A stretch of DNA of 38,644 nt from an uncultured Gammaproteobacteria bacterium (GCA_913060555.1 CAJXRS010000015.1:1-38644); one strand, 5' to 3'; positions 17,539-26,939 are shown, counted from the stretch's first letter. Numbers and translations: made by a program. The notes: generated by a model from the letters alone, not told the origin.

Positions 17539-17621
17539 TGTTTTTCCGGCGGGTGCTGGGAGAGCAGCCCAGTATGAGTACAGGGTAGTGTAACCGGCCA
17601 TCAGGGCCGCCCCTAGTGGGC

Positions 17622-17835
17622 CACGCGGATGGTTCGCAAGCGATCAACGACCAATCCGGTCACGCCGAAGGCGACCGCGCATTGGCCCGATTTGCCGAAA
17701 CGTTGCGCAATCTGTGCCCCGAATCCGATCTCGTCGCGCGCATCGGCGGGGACGAATTCGTCGTCCTGCTGACCAGCGCCCCACCGCGGACGCAGACGCC
17801 CTTGCCGACCGGGTCACCGCGGCGCTGAGCGCCCG
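17622..17835 (+). pseudogene. Fragment of a GGDEF (diguanylate cyclase) gene, truncated and frameshifted
   Basis: The plus-strand frame from 17616 reads AINDQSGHAEGDRALARFAETL... and then ARIGGDEFVVLL, with the GGDEF signature at 17745-17759. This is the C-terminal half of a GGDEF domain, which makes cyclic di-GMP from GTP. Near 17775-17785 the frame shifts, and another frame (from 17783) continues with TADADALADRVTAAL, the usual end of the domain. There is no N-terminal half, no start context and no sensory domain. The piece is wedged between the RND adaptor and the DUF389 gene, both on the other strand. It must be inactive. Confidence 0.82.
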
Positions 17836-18816
17836 TCACCCGACCAGGCGCTGGCGCGCATAGGTCAGCAACAGCAGGACACCCAGGGTGGCAACCCAGA
17901 CCAGTACATAAATGGCCGTCGCCCGCCGCGCGCGGCGGCGCTCGTACCAGGTCCGCGGAGAAATGCCCTTGAGCAGAAAAACCAGGTTGCCGGCAAGGTT
18001 GATGCAGACCAGATTGACCGCGAGCAACAGCCCGGCACCCGCCGCCAGCAGATACCGCCCATCCCCGAGCATCAGCCCGAACGCCACCGCGGGGGGCAAC
18101 AGGGCGACGGCCACCATGACGCCGACCAGCACGCTCGACAGGCCCGTGGTCAACGACAGCACGGCGGCGGCTCCGGATGCCAGCGCCAACACTGCCGAGT
18201 CCAGGCCCACTTCGGTGCGCGCATGCAACTCGGCACCGGGATTCTCGAAGGATTGCAACGCCCCGATGACTGCAGAAATCGCAATCACCACCAGTAACCC
18301 CGCTACGTTGGTGCGGGCAGCCCTGCGAATCAGTGAGCCATCACCGAGCGCGGTGCCCAGCGCAAAGGCGAGGTTGGGGCCCAACAACGGCGCGATCACC
18401 ATGGCACCGATCACCACGGCCACGTTGTCCTCCAACAGCCCTATGGCCGCGACCGCGGTCGAGAGCAGCACCAATACCAGATAGTTGCTGTCCAGATGGG
18501 TGCCCTTTTCGACACCCGCATAGAGTGCTTCACGGGTCGCAGTGGCAGAATCCTCGCGGACTCGGTCTGCGGTGGGGGGCTTGGGGATGGCGATTTCCAC
18601 CGGCAGCACCAGAATCCGGGCCTGCGGCTGCGCCCCCAGCGTGGTCTGCAAGGCATCCAGCAGCTGTTGCAGCTGGTCATCCGTCACCAGTAGACGGGCC
18701 ATCTCATTGCCCTCGGGATCTGGTGCGCCTGGATGAAAATCCGCGTCGAACCGCTCTGCGATCGCCGCCAATGTGTCCTGATTGCCCCCCGGGGCGATGA
18801 CTTCAACGTACTTCAT
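17836..18816 (-). CDS. DUF389 / TIGR00341-family membrane protein
   Basis: The 326-residue protein has a soluble N-terminal part of about 110 residues and then six or seven membrane segments. These include the conserved blocks STAVAAIGLLEDNVAVVIGAMVIAPLLGP and SVLVGVMVAVALLPPAVAFGLML, which identify the DUF389 (TIGR00341) family. The function of the family is unknown; transport or channel activity is only a guess. ATG 18816 gives the typical MKYVEVIAPGG start, though the ribosome site is weak. It is divergent from the MgtC-like gene; the 178 bp between them must hold both promoters, but I see no clear elements. Confidence 0.85.
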   Translation of the reverse strand: MKYVEVIAPGGNQDTLAAIAERFDADFHPGAPDPEGNEMARLLVTDDQLQQLLDALQTTLGAQPQARILVLPVEIAIPKPPTADRVREDSATATREALYAGVEKGTHLDSNYLVLVLLSTAVAAIGLLEDNVAVVIGAMVIAPLLGPNLAFALGTALGDGSLIRRAARTNVAGLLVVIAISAVIGALQSFENPGAELHARTEVGLDSAVLALASGAAAVLSLTTGLSSVLVGVMVAVALLPPAVAFGLMLGDGRYLLAAGAGLLLAVNLVCINLAGNLVFLLKGISPRTWYERRRARRATAIYVLVWVATLGVLLLLTYARQRLVG

Positions 18817-18994
18817 TGGGTACCCACCCGGCCGCCCTCGCCTGCGCCGTCAGGCCCGCATCTAAGCACACAGCTGCGGGCACAGCCACGGCTCCCGGGT
18901 GTGCCTGTTGCCCGCGACCATTGAGCGGGCCCCGCAGTTACACTTGGAGCGGCCCAGGCACAGCAGACCGCCGATCCGTCAGCGAGGACCGCCC

Positions 18995-20266
18995 ATGCCC
19001 TTCGAATATCCGCCCCTGCAAACCGCGCTGCAACTCACGGTGGCGCTCGCCATCGGCCTCCTGGTGGGCACCGAGCGGGGCTGGAAGAACCGCACCCTGG
19101 GCGAGGGCCGCCGGCTCGCCGGGCTGCGCACCTTCGGGATCACCGGGCTGCTCGGCGGACTCGTGGGACTGCTGTCCCTGACCCTGGGTCCGCTGCCGAT
19201 CGGGCTGGTATTCATCGGCCTCGCGATACTGCTGGGTGCCGCCTATGTCCGCACCACGCAACCGCAACCGGACTCCGACATCAGCATCACCTCCATGGTC
19301 GCCTTGCTGCTCACCTATGCGCTCGGTGCCCTGGCCACCCGGGGCGAGGTGGCCCTGGCCGCCGCCGCCGCGGTGATCGCGACTCTGCTGCTCGACATGA
19401 AGGCGACCCTGCATGGCTGGCTGGCGCGGGTGGAAGCCCGGGAGCTGACCGCGCTGCTGCGCCTGTTGCTGATCTCGGTGGTGGTACTGCCGTTCCTGCC
19501 TGACCGGGACTTCGGCCCCTGGCAGGCCTTCAACCCCTACCAGCTGTGGTGGATGGTGGTGCTGATTTCAGCGATCTCGTTTTCCGGCTATGTGGCGGTC
19601 AAGCTACTCGGCGAGCGCCGCGGACTGGCACTGACTGCACTGTTCTCCGGCCTGGCGTCCTCGACCGCGCTGACCCTGCACTTCGCCCGCCTCGCGCGCC
19701 ATCAGCCGATGGGCGGTGCACTGCTCTCGGCCGGCATCCTGTTCGCCTGCGCGGCCATGCTGCCGCGCACGCTGGTGGTGGTGCTGGTACTGCACCCGCA
19801 ACTGGCGGTCTCGCTGCTGCCCCCCTTCGCGGTCATGGAGGTCATCCTGCTGCTGCCGGCGCTGTTCTGGTGGCACCGCGGCGGCCGCGCTCCGGCTCCG
19901 GACACCGGGCGTCTCAGCAATCCGGTAGAGCTGCGCTCCGCGCTGGGTTTCGGCGTGCTGCTCAGTCTGGTCGCCATGATCAGCGCCGGCGCCCAACAGC
20001 TGATCGGCGAGCAGGCGCTGGTGGCCGTGGCCCTGCTCTCGGGAATCGCCGACGTCGACGCCATCACTATCTCCCTGAGCCGTCTCAGCCACACCGGCGT
20101 GGCCGCGGCGACCGCCATCGACGGCATCGTATTGGCAGCGGCCAGCAACAACCTCGCCAAGGGCGCCATGGCCGCGCTGATCGGCGGCAGTGCCACCGGC
20201 TGGCGGGTGGCACTGCCGCTCAGCCTCTCGGCGCTCGTCGGCGCCGGGCTGATCGTGCTGCGCTGA
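18995..20266 (+). CDS. MgtC/SapB-DUF4010 family membrane protein
   Basis: The 423-residue protein has about twelve hydrophobic segments. Residues 1-140 resemble the MgtC/SapB domain (LQLTVALAIGLLVGTERGW..., AGLRTFGITGLLGG). Residues from about 170 onward match DUF4010, including the block GIADVDAITISLSRL. MgtC proteins in pathogens modulate ATP synthase and Mg2+ homeostasis, but the fused DUF4010 group is uncharacterised. ATG 18995 has GAGGA 9 nt upstream; the frame starts earlier at 18899, without such a site. It is convergent with the monooxygenase gene 26 bp away. Confidence 0.85.
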   Translation: MPFEYPPLQTALQLTVALAIGLLVGTERGWKNRTLGEGRRLAGLRTFGITGLLGGLVGLLSLTLGPLPIGLVFIGLAILLGAAYVRTTQPQPDSDISITSMVALLLTYALGALATRGEVALAAAAAVIATLLLDMKATLHGWLARVEARELTALLRLLLISVVVLPFLPDRDFGPWQAFNPYQLWWMVVLISAISFSGYVAVKLLGERRGLALTALFSGLASSTALTLHFARLARHQPMGGALLSAGILFACAAMLPRTLVVVLVLHPQLAVSLLPPFAVMEVILLLPALFWWHRGGRAPAPDTGRLSNPVELRSALGFGVLLSLVAMISAGAQQLIGEQALVAVALLSGIADVDAITISLSRLSHTGVAAATAIDGIVLAAASNNLAKGAMAALIGGSATGWRVALPLSLSALVGAGLIVLR

Positions 20267-20292
20267 CAACGGCCGTTGCGGCCGCGCCAGCG

Positions 20293-22110
20293 TTAGGTGG
20301 TCAGCTCCAGCCCCTCCAGGTCCCCCCGAGCGCGCCAGTTCTCCAGCAACTCGAAGAACGCCATCGAACCCTCGCCGTACTGCCCCGCCAGAAAGCCGTT
20401 TTCCGCGACACCCTTGCCTTCGTTGTTGTAGTAGCCGGGCGTGCACTGGGCATAGAAATCCTGGTGGCCGGCCGCGAGCCGGTGGATCCTGTCCACCCAG
20501 TCGGCTTCGGCGGCGGCGCTGGCCTCCAGCACCCGAATGTTCCGCGTGCGCGACTCCCGCAGCACATAGGCGATGTGGCGGGCCTGTTCATCGAGCGCAT
20601 GGGGAACATTGGCGGTGTAGCCGGTCTGGGTGAAACCCATGAAGAAACAGTTGGGAAAATCATGGCTGAACAGACCGTGGAAGGTGCGCATGCCCCGGCT
20701 CCATTTGGTGCTCAGGGGCAAGCCGCCCCGGCCGAGGATCTCGTAACCGCACTGACTGGTGTAGTTGGTGCCGACCTCGAAACCCGTGGCGTAGATCAAG
20801 CAGTCCAGTTCGTACTCGACCCCGTCGACCACGACGCCGCGGGCGGTGATACGGTCCACGCCGCGCCCCCGGGTATCGACCAGCTGCACATTGGGCCGGT
20901 TGAATGTCTCCAGGTACTCGTCGTTGAAACACGGCCGCTTGCAGAACTGCCGGTACCAGGGCTTGAGAGACTCGGCGACCCGGGGATCGCGCACCGTGGC
21001 CGCGGCGCGGGCGCGGACCTGCTCCATCTTGCGGAAATCGGCGATTTCCATCGCCAGGGCGTGATCATCAGAATTCAGCGTCTGGTCGCCGCCGGCCAGG
21101 ATGGTCTGCAGGTTGCGGAAGATATCGGTCCAGCCATCCTGCACCAGGTCTTCGTCCGCCATGCCGCCCGAGGCGATGATGTTGAAGTTGTCCATGCGCG
21201 CCTTCTGCCAGCCGGGTTCGAGGCCGCGCACCCAGTCCAGGTCGGTGGGTCTGTTGTTGCGCGCGTCCACGGAGGAGGGTGTGCGCTGGAAAACATGGAG
21301 CTGGCGTGCGGACTTGCCGAGATGGGGCACACATTGGATCGCCGTGGCGCCGGTGCCGATGATGCCGACCCGCTTGTCCGCAAGACCGGTGAGGTTCCCC
21401 TCGGGCCCACCGCCGGTGTACGCGTAATCCCAACGGCTGGTATGGAAACTGTGCCCCTGGAACTCGGTGACCCCGGCAATGCCCGGCAACTTGGGACGGC
21501 TGAGCAGGCCATTGGCCATCACCAGGAAGCGGGCGCGGATGCGATCGCCGCGATGGGTGGAGATGATCCAACAGGCCTCGCCTTCGTCCCAGCGCAGCTC
21601 AGTGACCCGGGTCCGCAGGCAGGCATTGTCGTAGAGGTGGAAATGCCGTGCGATGGCACGGGCGTGATCGAGAATCTCGGGGCCGAAGGAGTACTTCAAT
21701 CGGGGCACATAGCCCAGCTCCTCGAGCATGGGCAGATAAATATAGGACTCCACGTCACACTGGGCGCCGGGATACCGGTTCCAGTACCAGGTTCCGCCGA
21801 AGTCGCCGGCCTTGTCGATCACGCGGATATCCTCGAACCCAGCCTGGCGCAGCCGCGCCCCGGCAAGCAGGCCGCCAAACCCGCCGCCGATGATGGCGAC
21901 CTCGACCGCGTCGGCGAGGGGTTCGCGGGTGAAGCCGGGCTCGACGTAGGGATCCTCGTCGTACACCGCGAGATCGCCCGCCGTTTTCTGATACTGGCCG
22001 AGACCTTCATCGCGCAGGCGCCTGTCACGCTCTTCGCGGTAGCGCGCACGCAGCGCCTCCAGGTCGAATTCCAGCTCGGCAAGCAGCGGGGAAACTTGGG
22101 TTTTGGTCAT
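20293..22110 (-). CDS. Flavin-dependent Baeyer-Villiger-type monooxygenase
   Basis: This 605-residue FAD and NADPH-dependent enzyme inserts oxygen next to a ketone to make an ester or lactone. It has the FAD motif GGGFGG (75-80), GGTWYWNRYPGAQCD (105-119), the Baeyer-Villiger fingerprint FxGxxxHxxxWD (residues 217-228, FQGHSFHTSRWD), the NADPH motif GTGATA (252-257) and a conserved C-terminal GF-x-TGYT region. The roughly 70-residue N-terminal extension occurs in the larger enzymes acting on cyclododecanone, cyclopentadecanone, steroid or phenyl ketones. ATG 22110 has GAGG 8 nt upstream; ATG 22146 is possible. It is divergent from mutS. The substrate is not determinable. Confidence 0.88.
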   Translation of the reverse strand: MTKTQVSPLLAELEFDLEALRARYREERDRRLRDEGLGQYQKTAGDLAVYDEDPYVEPGFTREPLADAVEVAIIGGGFGGLLAGARLRQAGFEDIRVIDKAGDFGGTWYWNRYPGAQCDVESYIYLPMLEELGYVPRLKYSFGPEILDHARAIARHFHLYDNACLRTRVTELRWDEGEACWIISTHRGDRIRARFLVMANGLLSRPKLPGIAGVTEFQGHSFHTSRWDYAYTGGGPEGNLTGLADKRVGIIGTGATAIQCVPHLGKSARQLHVFQRTPSSVDARNNRPTDLDWVRGLEPGWQKARMDNFNIIASGGMADEDLVQDGWTDIFRNLQTILAGGDQTLNSDDHALAMEIADFRKMEQVRARAAATVRDPRVAESLKPWYRQFCKRPCFNDEYLETFNRPNVQLVDTRGRGVDRITARGVVVDGVEYELDCLIYATGFEVGTNYTSQCGYEILGRGGLPLSTKWSRGMRTFHGLFSHDFPNCFFMGFTQTGYTANVPHALDEQARHIAYVLRESRTRNIRVLEASAAAEADWVDRIHRLAAGHQDFYAQCTPGYYNNEGKGVAENGFLAGQYGEGSMAFFELLENWRARGDLEGLELTT

Positions 22111-22379
22111 GACACGGGCCTCGTTGTTATGTAATCGGGTAGTCATCGCGGGCGCCACCAATGGCGATCGGGGGCGCCGGTCCAGCTGCGCCCCACACTG
22201 AGGTTGGCAGCCCGGCGCCCGAACATACCTGCGCAATGCATAGCCATAACCGCAAGGATCCGGAAATGCAACTGCGCCCCGCCGCTGCCGACCACGCTGG
22301 AGTCGGATCACTGCCCTTTGCTCCGGCGCACCGCGCACCGATAATCGCCGGCTCGAACCCATGACTTCAGGATCATCCC

Positions 22380-24956
22380 TTGTCGCAACCTGCCGACGCC
22401 GCGCCCGCCGCCCATACGCCCATGATGCAGCAGTACCTGCGGCTCAAGGCCGAGCACCCGGATCTGCTGCTGTTCTACCGGATGGGCGATTTCTACGAAC
22501 TCTTCTACGACGACGCGCGCCGCGCCGCGGAACTGCTCGACGTCACCCTGACCAGCCGCGGACAGTCCGCCGGCCAACCGATTCCCATGGCCGGCGTCCC
22601 CTATCACGCCGCCGAAGGCTATCTGGCGCGGCTGATCCGGCTCGGTGAGTCCGTCGCCATCTGCGAGCAGGTCGGCGATCCGGCGACCAGCAAGGGCCCG
22701 GTCGAGCGGCGCGTGGTGCGCATCGTCACCCCGGGCACGGTCAGCGACGAGGCCCTGCTCGACCAGCGCCGCGACAATCTGCTGGTCGCGGTCAATGGCT
22801 CTGGCGACTGCTATGGCATCGCGGCCCTGGATATCGGCAGCGGCCGCTTCACCGTCACCGAGGTGACCGGCGCGGAGGCACTGGCCGCCGAGCTGGAACG
22901 GCTGGATCCCGCGGAACTGCTGCTGCCGGAAGGGCTGGCGGTGATGCCGGCCGTCGCCGAGCGCCCGGGCAGCCGCCGCCGACCGCCCTGGGAATTCGAT
23001 CTGGACAGCGCCCGACGCCGGCTGTGCGAACAGTTCCGCACCCGGGATCTGGCCGGATTCGGCTGCGAACATCTGGAGCTGGCATTGACCGCCGCCGGCT
23101 GCCTGCTGGGCTATGCGCGGGATACCCAGCGCACCGCCCTGCCCCATTTGCGCGGCCTGGCCCACGAGCGCGGTGACGATTGCGTCCAGCTCGACGCCGC
23201 CACCCGCCGCGCAGGTTGGTGTCGATTTCCAGGTTGCGGCGGGCGCGAAAATACGCTGCTCGCGGTACTGGACAATACCGCCACCGCCATGGGCGGGCGG
23301 CTGCTGCAGCGCTGGCTGAACCGTCCGCTGCGCGACCTCGACACCATCACCGCGCGCCAGCAGGCGGTCGCCGAGCTGGGTGAACGCCAGACAGCGTTGG
23401 ATCTGCGGCCGGAGCTGACCCGGGTCGGCGACCTCGAGCGCGTCCTCGGCCGCGTGGCGCTGCGCTCCGCCCGACCCCGGGATCTCGCCCGGCTGCGCGA
23501 TGCGCTCGCCGCGCTGCCGGCGGTCACCGCGACCCTGACCGACCACTTAGCACCCAGCCTGGGGGCGCTGGGCGCCCGTATCAGCAGTTTTCCCGAGCTG
23601 GCGGCACGGCTCGCCGGGGCGCTGGTCGAAAACCCGCCGATGGTGCTGCGCGACGGCGGTGTCATCGCCACCGGCCACGATGCCGAGCTGGACGAGCTGC
23701 GCGCCCTGGCCACCAACGCCGGCGACTACCTGACCGCGCTGGAGACCCGCGAGCGGGAGCGCACCGGCATCGCTTCGCTGAAGGTGGGCTACAACCGGGT
23801 GCACGGCTACTATATCGAGCTGTCGCGCACCGCGGCGGCACAGGCGCCCCTGGACTACCAGCGGCGCCAGACACTCAAGAACGCCGAGCGCTACATCACC
23901 CCAGAACTCAAGACCTTTGAAGACCGCGCGCTCAGCGCCCAGAGCCGCGCCCTGGCGCGCGAAAAACAACTCTATGAGGTCCTGCTGGACACCCTGGGCG
24001 AACAGCTCGCCGAGCTGCAGGAAAGCGCCGCTGCGGTCGCCGAGCTGGACGTGCTAGTCAATCTCGCCGAGCGGGCCGCGGCCCTGGACCTGCGGCTCCC
24101 GGAAATGACCGACCATCCGGAGCTGGAGATTCGCGGCGGCCGCCACCCGGTAGTCGAACGAAGCCTCGAAGAACCCTTCATCGCCAACGACCTGGAGCTG
24201 CGCGACGGCCGCCGCATGCTGATCGTTACCGGCCCCAACATGGGCGGTAAATCCACCTACATGCGCCAGACCGCGCTGATCACCCTGCTCGCCCACGTCG
24301 GCGCCGCGGTACCGGCCGAGCGCGCCCGCATCGGGCTCATCGACCGCATCTTCACCCGCATCGGTTCCGCCGACGATCTCGCCGGCGGCCGCTCCACCTT
24401 CATGGTCGAGATGACCGAAACCGCCAATATCCTGCACAACGCCAGCGATCGCAGCCTGGTGCTGCTCGACGAGATCGGCCGCGGCACCAGCACTTTCGAC
24501 GGTCTCGCCCTGGCCTGGGCCTGCGCCCTTCACCTGGCCCGCGAGGTGCGCGCCTTCACCCTGTTCGCGACCCATTATTTCGAGCTCACCAGCCTGCCGG
24601 AAGAGGTCGAGGACGTCGCCAATGTGCATCTCGACGCCACTGAATACCAGGATGCCATCGTCTTCATGCACAGTGTTCGCGAAGGCCCGGCGAACCGCAG
24701 CTATGGCCTCCAGGTGGCGCGTCTGGCGGGAGTCCCGGAGCCGGTGATCGCGCGTGCACAGCGGGAGTTACAGCGCCTCGAACAGGACGCCGGAACGCGC
24801 CGGCCCGCTGCGGCGCCCCCGGCCCAGGCGGACCTGTTCACAGCTGCCGACCCGGTCCGCGAACTGCTGGCCGCCACCGACCCGGACGCGCTCAGCCCGC
24901 GGGCCGCCCTGGAGCTGGTCTACCGGTTGCACGATCTCATCGAAACCTCGGATTGA
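22380..24956 (+). CDS. mutS: DNA mismatch repair protein MutS (with an internal 25-bp inverted segment)
   Basis: MutS recognises mismatches and starts repair with MutL. The 858-residue protein has the Phe-x-Glu mismatch motif (Phe38-Tyr-Glu40), Walker [10 protein letters not shown] (618-626), the DEIGRGTST Walker B region and a C-terminal helix-turn-helix. The start appears to be TTG 22380, since similarity to E. coli MutS ([14 protein letters not shown]) begins before the first ATG at 22422. Residues 278-286 read AGWCRFPGC, where the family has a segment like NLEI..NL. Reverse-complementing 23211-23235 restores NLEIDTNLR in frame. The residues lie at the start of the core/lever domain, so function may be impaired. 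It is followed by fdxA. Confidence 0.95.
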   Translation: MSQPADAAPAAHTPMMQQYLRLKAEHPDLLLFYRMGDFYELFYDDARRAAELLDVTLTSRGQSAGQPIPMAGVPYHAAEGYLARLIRLGESVAICEQVGDPATSKGPVERRVVRIVTPGTVSDEALLDQRRDNLLVAVNGSGDCYGIAALDIGSGRFTVTEVTGAEALAAELERLDPAELLLPEGLAVMPAVAERPGSRRRPPWEFDLDSARRRLCEQFRTRDLAGFGCEHLELALTAAGCLLGYARDTQRTALPHLRGLAHERGDDCVQLDAATRRAGWCRFPGCGGRENTLLAVLDNTATAMGGRLLQRWLNRPLRDLDTITARQQAVAELGERQTALDLRPELTRVGDLERVLGRVALRSARPRDLARLRDALAALPAVTATLTDHLAPSLGALGARISSFPELAARLAGALVENPPMVLRDGGVIATGHDAELDELRALATNAGDYLTALETRERERTGIASLKVGYNRVHGYYIELSRTAAAQAPLDYQRRQTLKNAERYITPELKTFEDRALSAQSRALAREKQLYEVLLDTLGEQLAELQESAAAVAELDVLVNLAERAAALDLRLPEMTDHPELEIRGGRHPVVERSLEEPFIANDLELRDGRRMLIVTGPNMGGKSTYMRQTALITLLAHVGAAVPAERARIGLIDRIFTRIGSADDLAGGRSTFMVEMTETANILHNASDRSLVLLDEIGRGTSTFDGLALAWACALHLAREVRAFTLFATHYFELTSLPEEVEDVANVHLDATEYQDAIVFMHSVREGPANRSYGLQVARLAGVPEPVIARAQRELQRLEQDAGTRRPAAAPPAQADLFTAADPVRELLAATDPDALSPRAALELVYRLHDLIETSD
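23203..23243. repeat. 8-bp inverted repeats flanking an inverted 25-bp segment in mutS
   Basis: CCCGCCGC (23203-23210) and its exact reverse complement GCGGCGGG (23236-23243) flank 25 bp (23211-23235). In the present orientation those bases encode residues unlike any MutS. In the opposite orientation they encode the family's expected residues in the same frame, with both arms unchanged. The arms end at a mismatch on the outer side (A at 23202, C at 23244). Inside, CAGGTT occurs twice as a direct repeat. Confidence 0.9.
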
Positions 24957-24985
24957 CCGCCATCGGCTGCGCGATCGGCATTGGG

Positions 24986-24991
24986 TATAAT
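24986..24991 (+). promoter_or_regulatory. -10 element of a probable fdxA promoter
   Basis: A perfect TATAAT lies 34 bp upstream of the fdxA start, in the short gap after mutS. No good -35 is present at 16-18 bp; TTGACC at 24953-24958 is too far (27-bp spacer). Activator-dependent or weak transcription independent of mutS is plausible. Confidence 0.45.
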
Positions 24992-25024
24992 CGCCGCCCC
25001 TGACGCCCTGCTGGAGACTAGCCG

Positions 25025-25348
25025 ATGACCTTTGTGGTCGGGGAAAACTGCATCAAGTGCAAATTTACCGATTGTGTCGAAGTCTGCCCGGTGGATTGCT
25101 TCTACGAGGGGCCGAACTTCCTGGTGATCCATCCCGATGAGTGCATCGACTGCGCCCTGTGCGAGCCCGAGTGCCCGGCCAATGCCATCTTTGCGGACGA
25201 CGAGCTGCCGGGGGACCAGCAGGAGTTTCTGGCACTGAATGCCGAGCTGGCGGAAACCTGGCCCAACATCACTATCCGCAAGGACCCACCCCCCGACGCC
25301 GAGGAGTGGCAGGACAAGCCGGGCAAACGCGAACTGCTGGAGCGCTGA
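25025..25348 (+). CDS. fdxA: Seven-iron ferredoxin FdxA
   Basis: The 107-residue protein is an Azotobacter FdI-type ferredoxin with one [3Fe-4S] and one [4Fe-4S] cluster, serving as a low-potential electron carrier in the cytoplasm. The first-cluster cysteines are Cys9, Cys17 and Cys50; the second cluster uses Cys21, Cys40, Cys43 and Cys46. The extra Cys12 and Cys25 are also typical. The C-terminal extension after residue 60 fits the family. It lies 68 bp downstream of mutS on the same strand, as often seen in gammaproteobacteria, and converges on nlpD. rpoS, usually adjacent, is missing. Confidence 0.95.
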   Translation: MTFVVGENCIKCKFTDCVEVCPVDCFYEGPNFLVIHPDECIDCALCEPECPANAIFADDELPGDQQEFLALNAELAETWPNITIRKDPPPDAEEWQDKPGKRELLER

Positions 25349-25359
25349 GCCCAGCCCCT

Positions 25360-25386
25360 CTGCCCACTCCCCTACTGGGTGGGCAG
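25360..25386. terminator. Hairpin between convergent fdxA and nlpD
   Basis: CTGCCCAC (25360-25367) and GTGGGCAG (25379-25386) form a perfect 8-bp stem with an 11-nt loop. It overlaps the last codons of nlpD. There is no clear T-run on either side, so it is a possible bidirectional terminator rather than a textbook one. Confidence 0.5.
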
Positions 25387-26259
25387 CAGCCGGGTCGGAT
25401 CCACCGGGCTGCCTTGCTTGCGGATTTCGAAGTACAACCGCCCCGGGTTGGCGGCATCGCCGCCGACCTCGCCGATGGTCTGGCCACCCCTCACCCGCTC
25501 GCCCTCGCGAACCCTCATGACCCGGTTGTGGGCATAGGCGCTGAGGTAGGTGGCATCGTGCTTGACGATGATCAACTGCCCGTAGCCGCGCAGCCCATCG
25601 CCCGCATAGACCACCTCGCCTGGGGCCGCGGCCCGCACCGCCGTTCCCGACTTGCTCTGGATATTGATGCCCTTGAACTTGCGGTTGCTGTCGAACTGGC
25701 GGCTCACCCTGCCCTTGACGGGCCAGTCCCAGGACCACTCGGACGCCCCCGGGGCAGGCCTGGGCGCGGCCGATGCGACCTGCGGCTGCTGCTGTGCCGG
25801 CGGCGGCTGTGCCCGTGACGGCGGCGCTGGCGGGCGCGACGGCTGCGGTGAAGACTGGCGCTGCGGGGCCGGCGCGGCTTCGGCGGGCCCGGTGGTGAGC
25901 CGTGGTGTCGCGACCGGTTGAGCAACGACCACGGCACTCGACTCCGACGGGGACGGTCGCCCCAGGGCACGGGCCGCGTCCGCGTCCAGGACCAGGCGGT
26001 CGCCGACCCGAATCAGATAGGGAGGCCCCAGGTTGTTGAGCCTGGCCAGCGCTTCCACCGTGGTGTCATAGCGCCAGGCGATCGCATAAAGGGTATCGCC
26101 ACGCGCCACTTCGTGGACCCGGGGGCCGCGCTCCGGCGGCGGCGGCTCGCGGCTGACCACCGGTGCCCGCTGGGTGGCGCAGGCCGCCAACAGCAGCGCA
26201 CACAGTATCGGGCCATACCATGGAATGCGGGCATCGCGCAGGCACTTACCCCAGAGCAT
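25372..26259 (-). CDS. nlpD: Murein hydrolase activator NlpD (LysM + degenerate M23/LytM lipoprotein)
   Basis: This 295-residue lipoprotein activates amidases that split septal peptidoglycan. The signal peptide ends in a lipobox (LLAAC, Cys27). A LysM domain spans about residues 48-92 (HEVARGDTLYAIAWRYD...). A Pro/Gln/Ala-rich linker runs to about 175, and a LytM (M23) domain fills the rest. In that domain the zinc ligands are lost: the usual HxGxD is KFKGIN, as expected for an activator rather than an enzyme. ATG 26259 is 5 bp after the pcm stop, so the two form an operon. In relatives rpoS follows; here fdxA's 3' end is only 23 bp away. Confidence 0.92.
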   Translation of the reverse strand: MLWGKCLRDARIPWYGPILCALLLAACATQRAPVVSREPPPPERGPRVHEVARGDTLYAIAWRYDTTVEALARLNNLGPPYLIRVGDRLVLDADAARALGRPSPSESSAVVVAQPVATPRLTTGPAEAAPAPQRQSSPQPSRPPAPPSRAQPPPAQQQPQVASAAPRPAPGASEWSWDWPVKGRVSRQFDSNRKFKGINIQSKSGTAVRAAAPGEVVYAGDGLRGYGQLIIVKHDATYLSAYAHNRVMRVREGERVRGGQTIGEVGGDAANPGRLYFEIRKQGSPVDPTRLLPTQ

Positions 26260-26264
26260 GGAGC

Positions 26265-26939
26265 TCAGGTGCTGACGGTGCCGCTCAGCAGGGGCACGAA
26301 GCGCACCCGCTCGAGCACCGTCTCCTCGAACTGCGAGGAGTCACCCTGACGGATGAGCATGCGCAGCTCCTGACTCCCACTCAGGCCGACCGGAATCACC
26401 AACAGGCCGTCGGGCGCCAGCTGCTGGAGCAGCTCGTCCGGCACCACCTCGGGCGCCGCGGTGGTGATGATGGCGTCATAGGGCGCGTGCTGTGGCCAGC
26501 CCAGGCCGCCATCCTGAAGCGCACTCTCGATGTTGCGCAGGCGAAGCTTGCGAAACAGTTTCTGCGCCCTTTGCAACAGCGGCCGAACCCGCTCGACGGT
26601 GTAGACCCGCTCGACCAGTTGCGCCAGCACCGCGGCCTGATAGCCGGACCCCGTGCCCACTTCCAGCACCCGCTCCCGGGGTCCTCGGGAGAGCAGCGCC
26701 TGGGTCATCAGGGCGACGATATAGGGCTGGGAGATCGTCTGGCCGAAGCCAATGGGTAACGCGGTGTCCTCATAGGCACGGTGTGCAAAGGCTTCCTCGA
26801 CGAACAGATGGCGCGGCGTGCTGCGTATCGCCTCCAGCACTTGGGGATAACGGATGCCGCCCTCGCGCAAACGCTGCACCAGGCGCTCGCGGGTGCGCTG
26901 GGAGGTCATACCGACACCATGAATATCGACTGAACTCAC
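26265..26939 (-). CDS. pcm: Protein-L-isoaspartate O-methyltransferase
   Basis: Pcm methylates L-isoaspartyl residues in aged proteins using S-adenosylmethionine, starting their repair. The 224-residue protein has [13 protein letters not shown] (the substrate-side motif), the SAM motif [11 protein letters not shown] and the late motif LLVIPVG, all as in the E. coli enzyme. GTG 26939 is chosen because AGGAAG lies 7 nt upstream and the short N-terminal piece [10 protein letters not shown] precedes the conserved [13 protein letters not shown] 26909 (at that Met) is the alternative. surE, often just upstream, is not here; a 261-bp gap separates pcm from modC. Confidence 0.93.
   Translation of the reverse strand: MSSVDIHGVGMTSQRTRERLVQRLREGGIRYPQVLEAIRSTPRHLFVEEAFAHRAYEDTALPIGFGQTISQPYIVALMTQALLSRGPRERVLEVGTGSGYQAAVLAQLVERVYTVERVRPLLQRAQKLFRKLRLRNIESALQDGGLGWPQHAPYDAIITTAAPEVVPDELLQQLAPDGLLVIPVGLSGSQELRMLIRQGDSSQFEETVLERVRFVPLLSGTVST

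Noticed and set aside
19546-22134. Plus-strand frame of 862 codons spanning the MgtC-like and monooxygenase genes
   Set aside because: It crosses two well-supported genes, one in another frame and one antisense, and has no domain similarity.
23211-23235. Possible frameshift explanation for the odd MutS residues
   Set aside because: The frame is the same before and after, the length is unchanged, and only reverse-complementing the segment restores the conserved residues, so an inversion explains it better.
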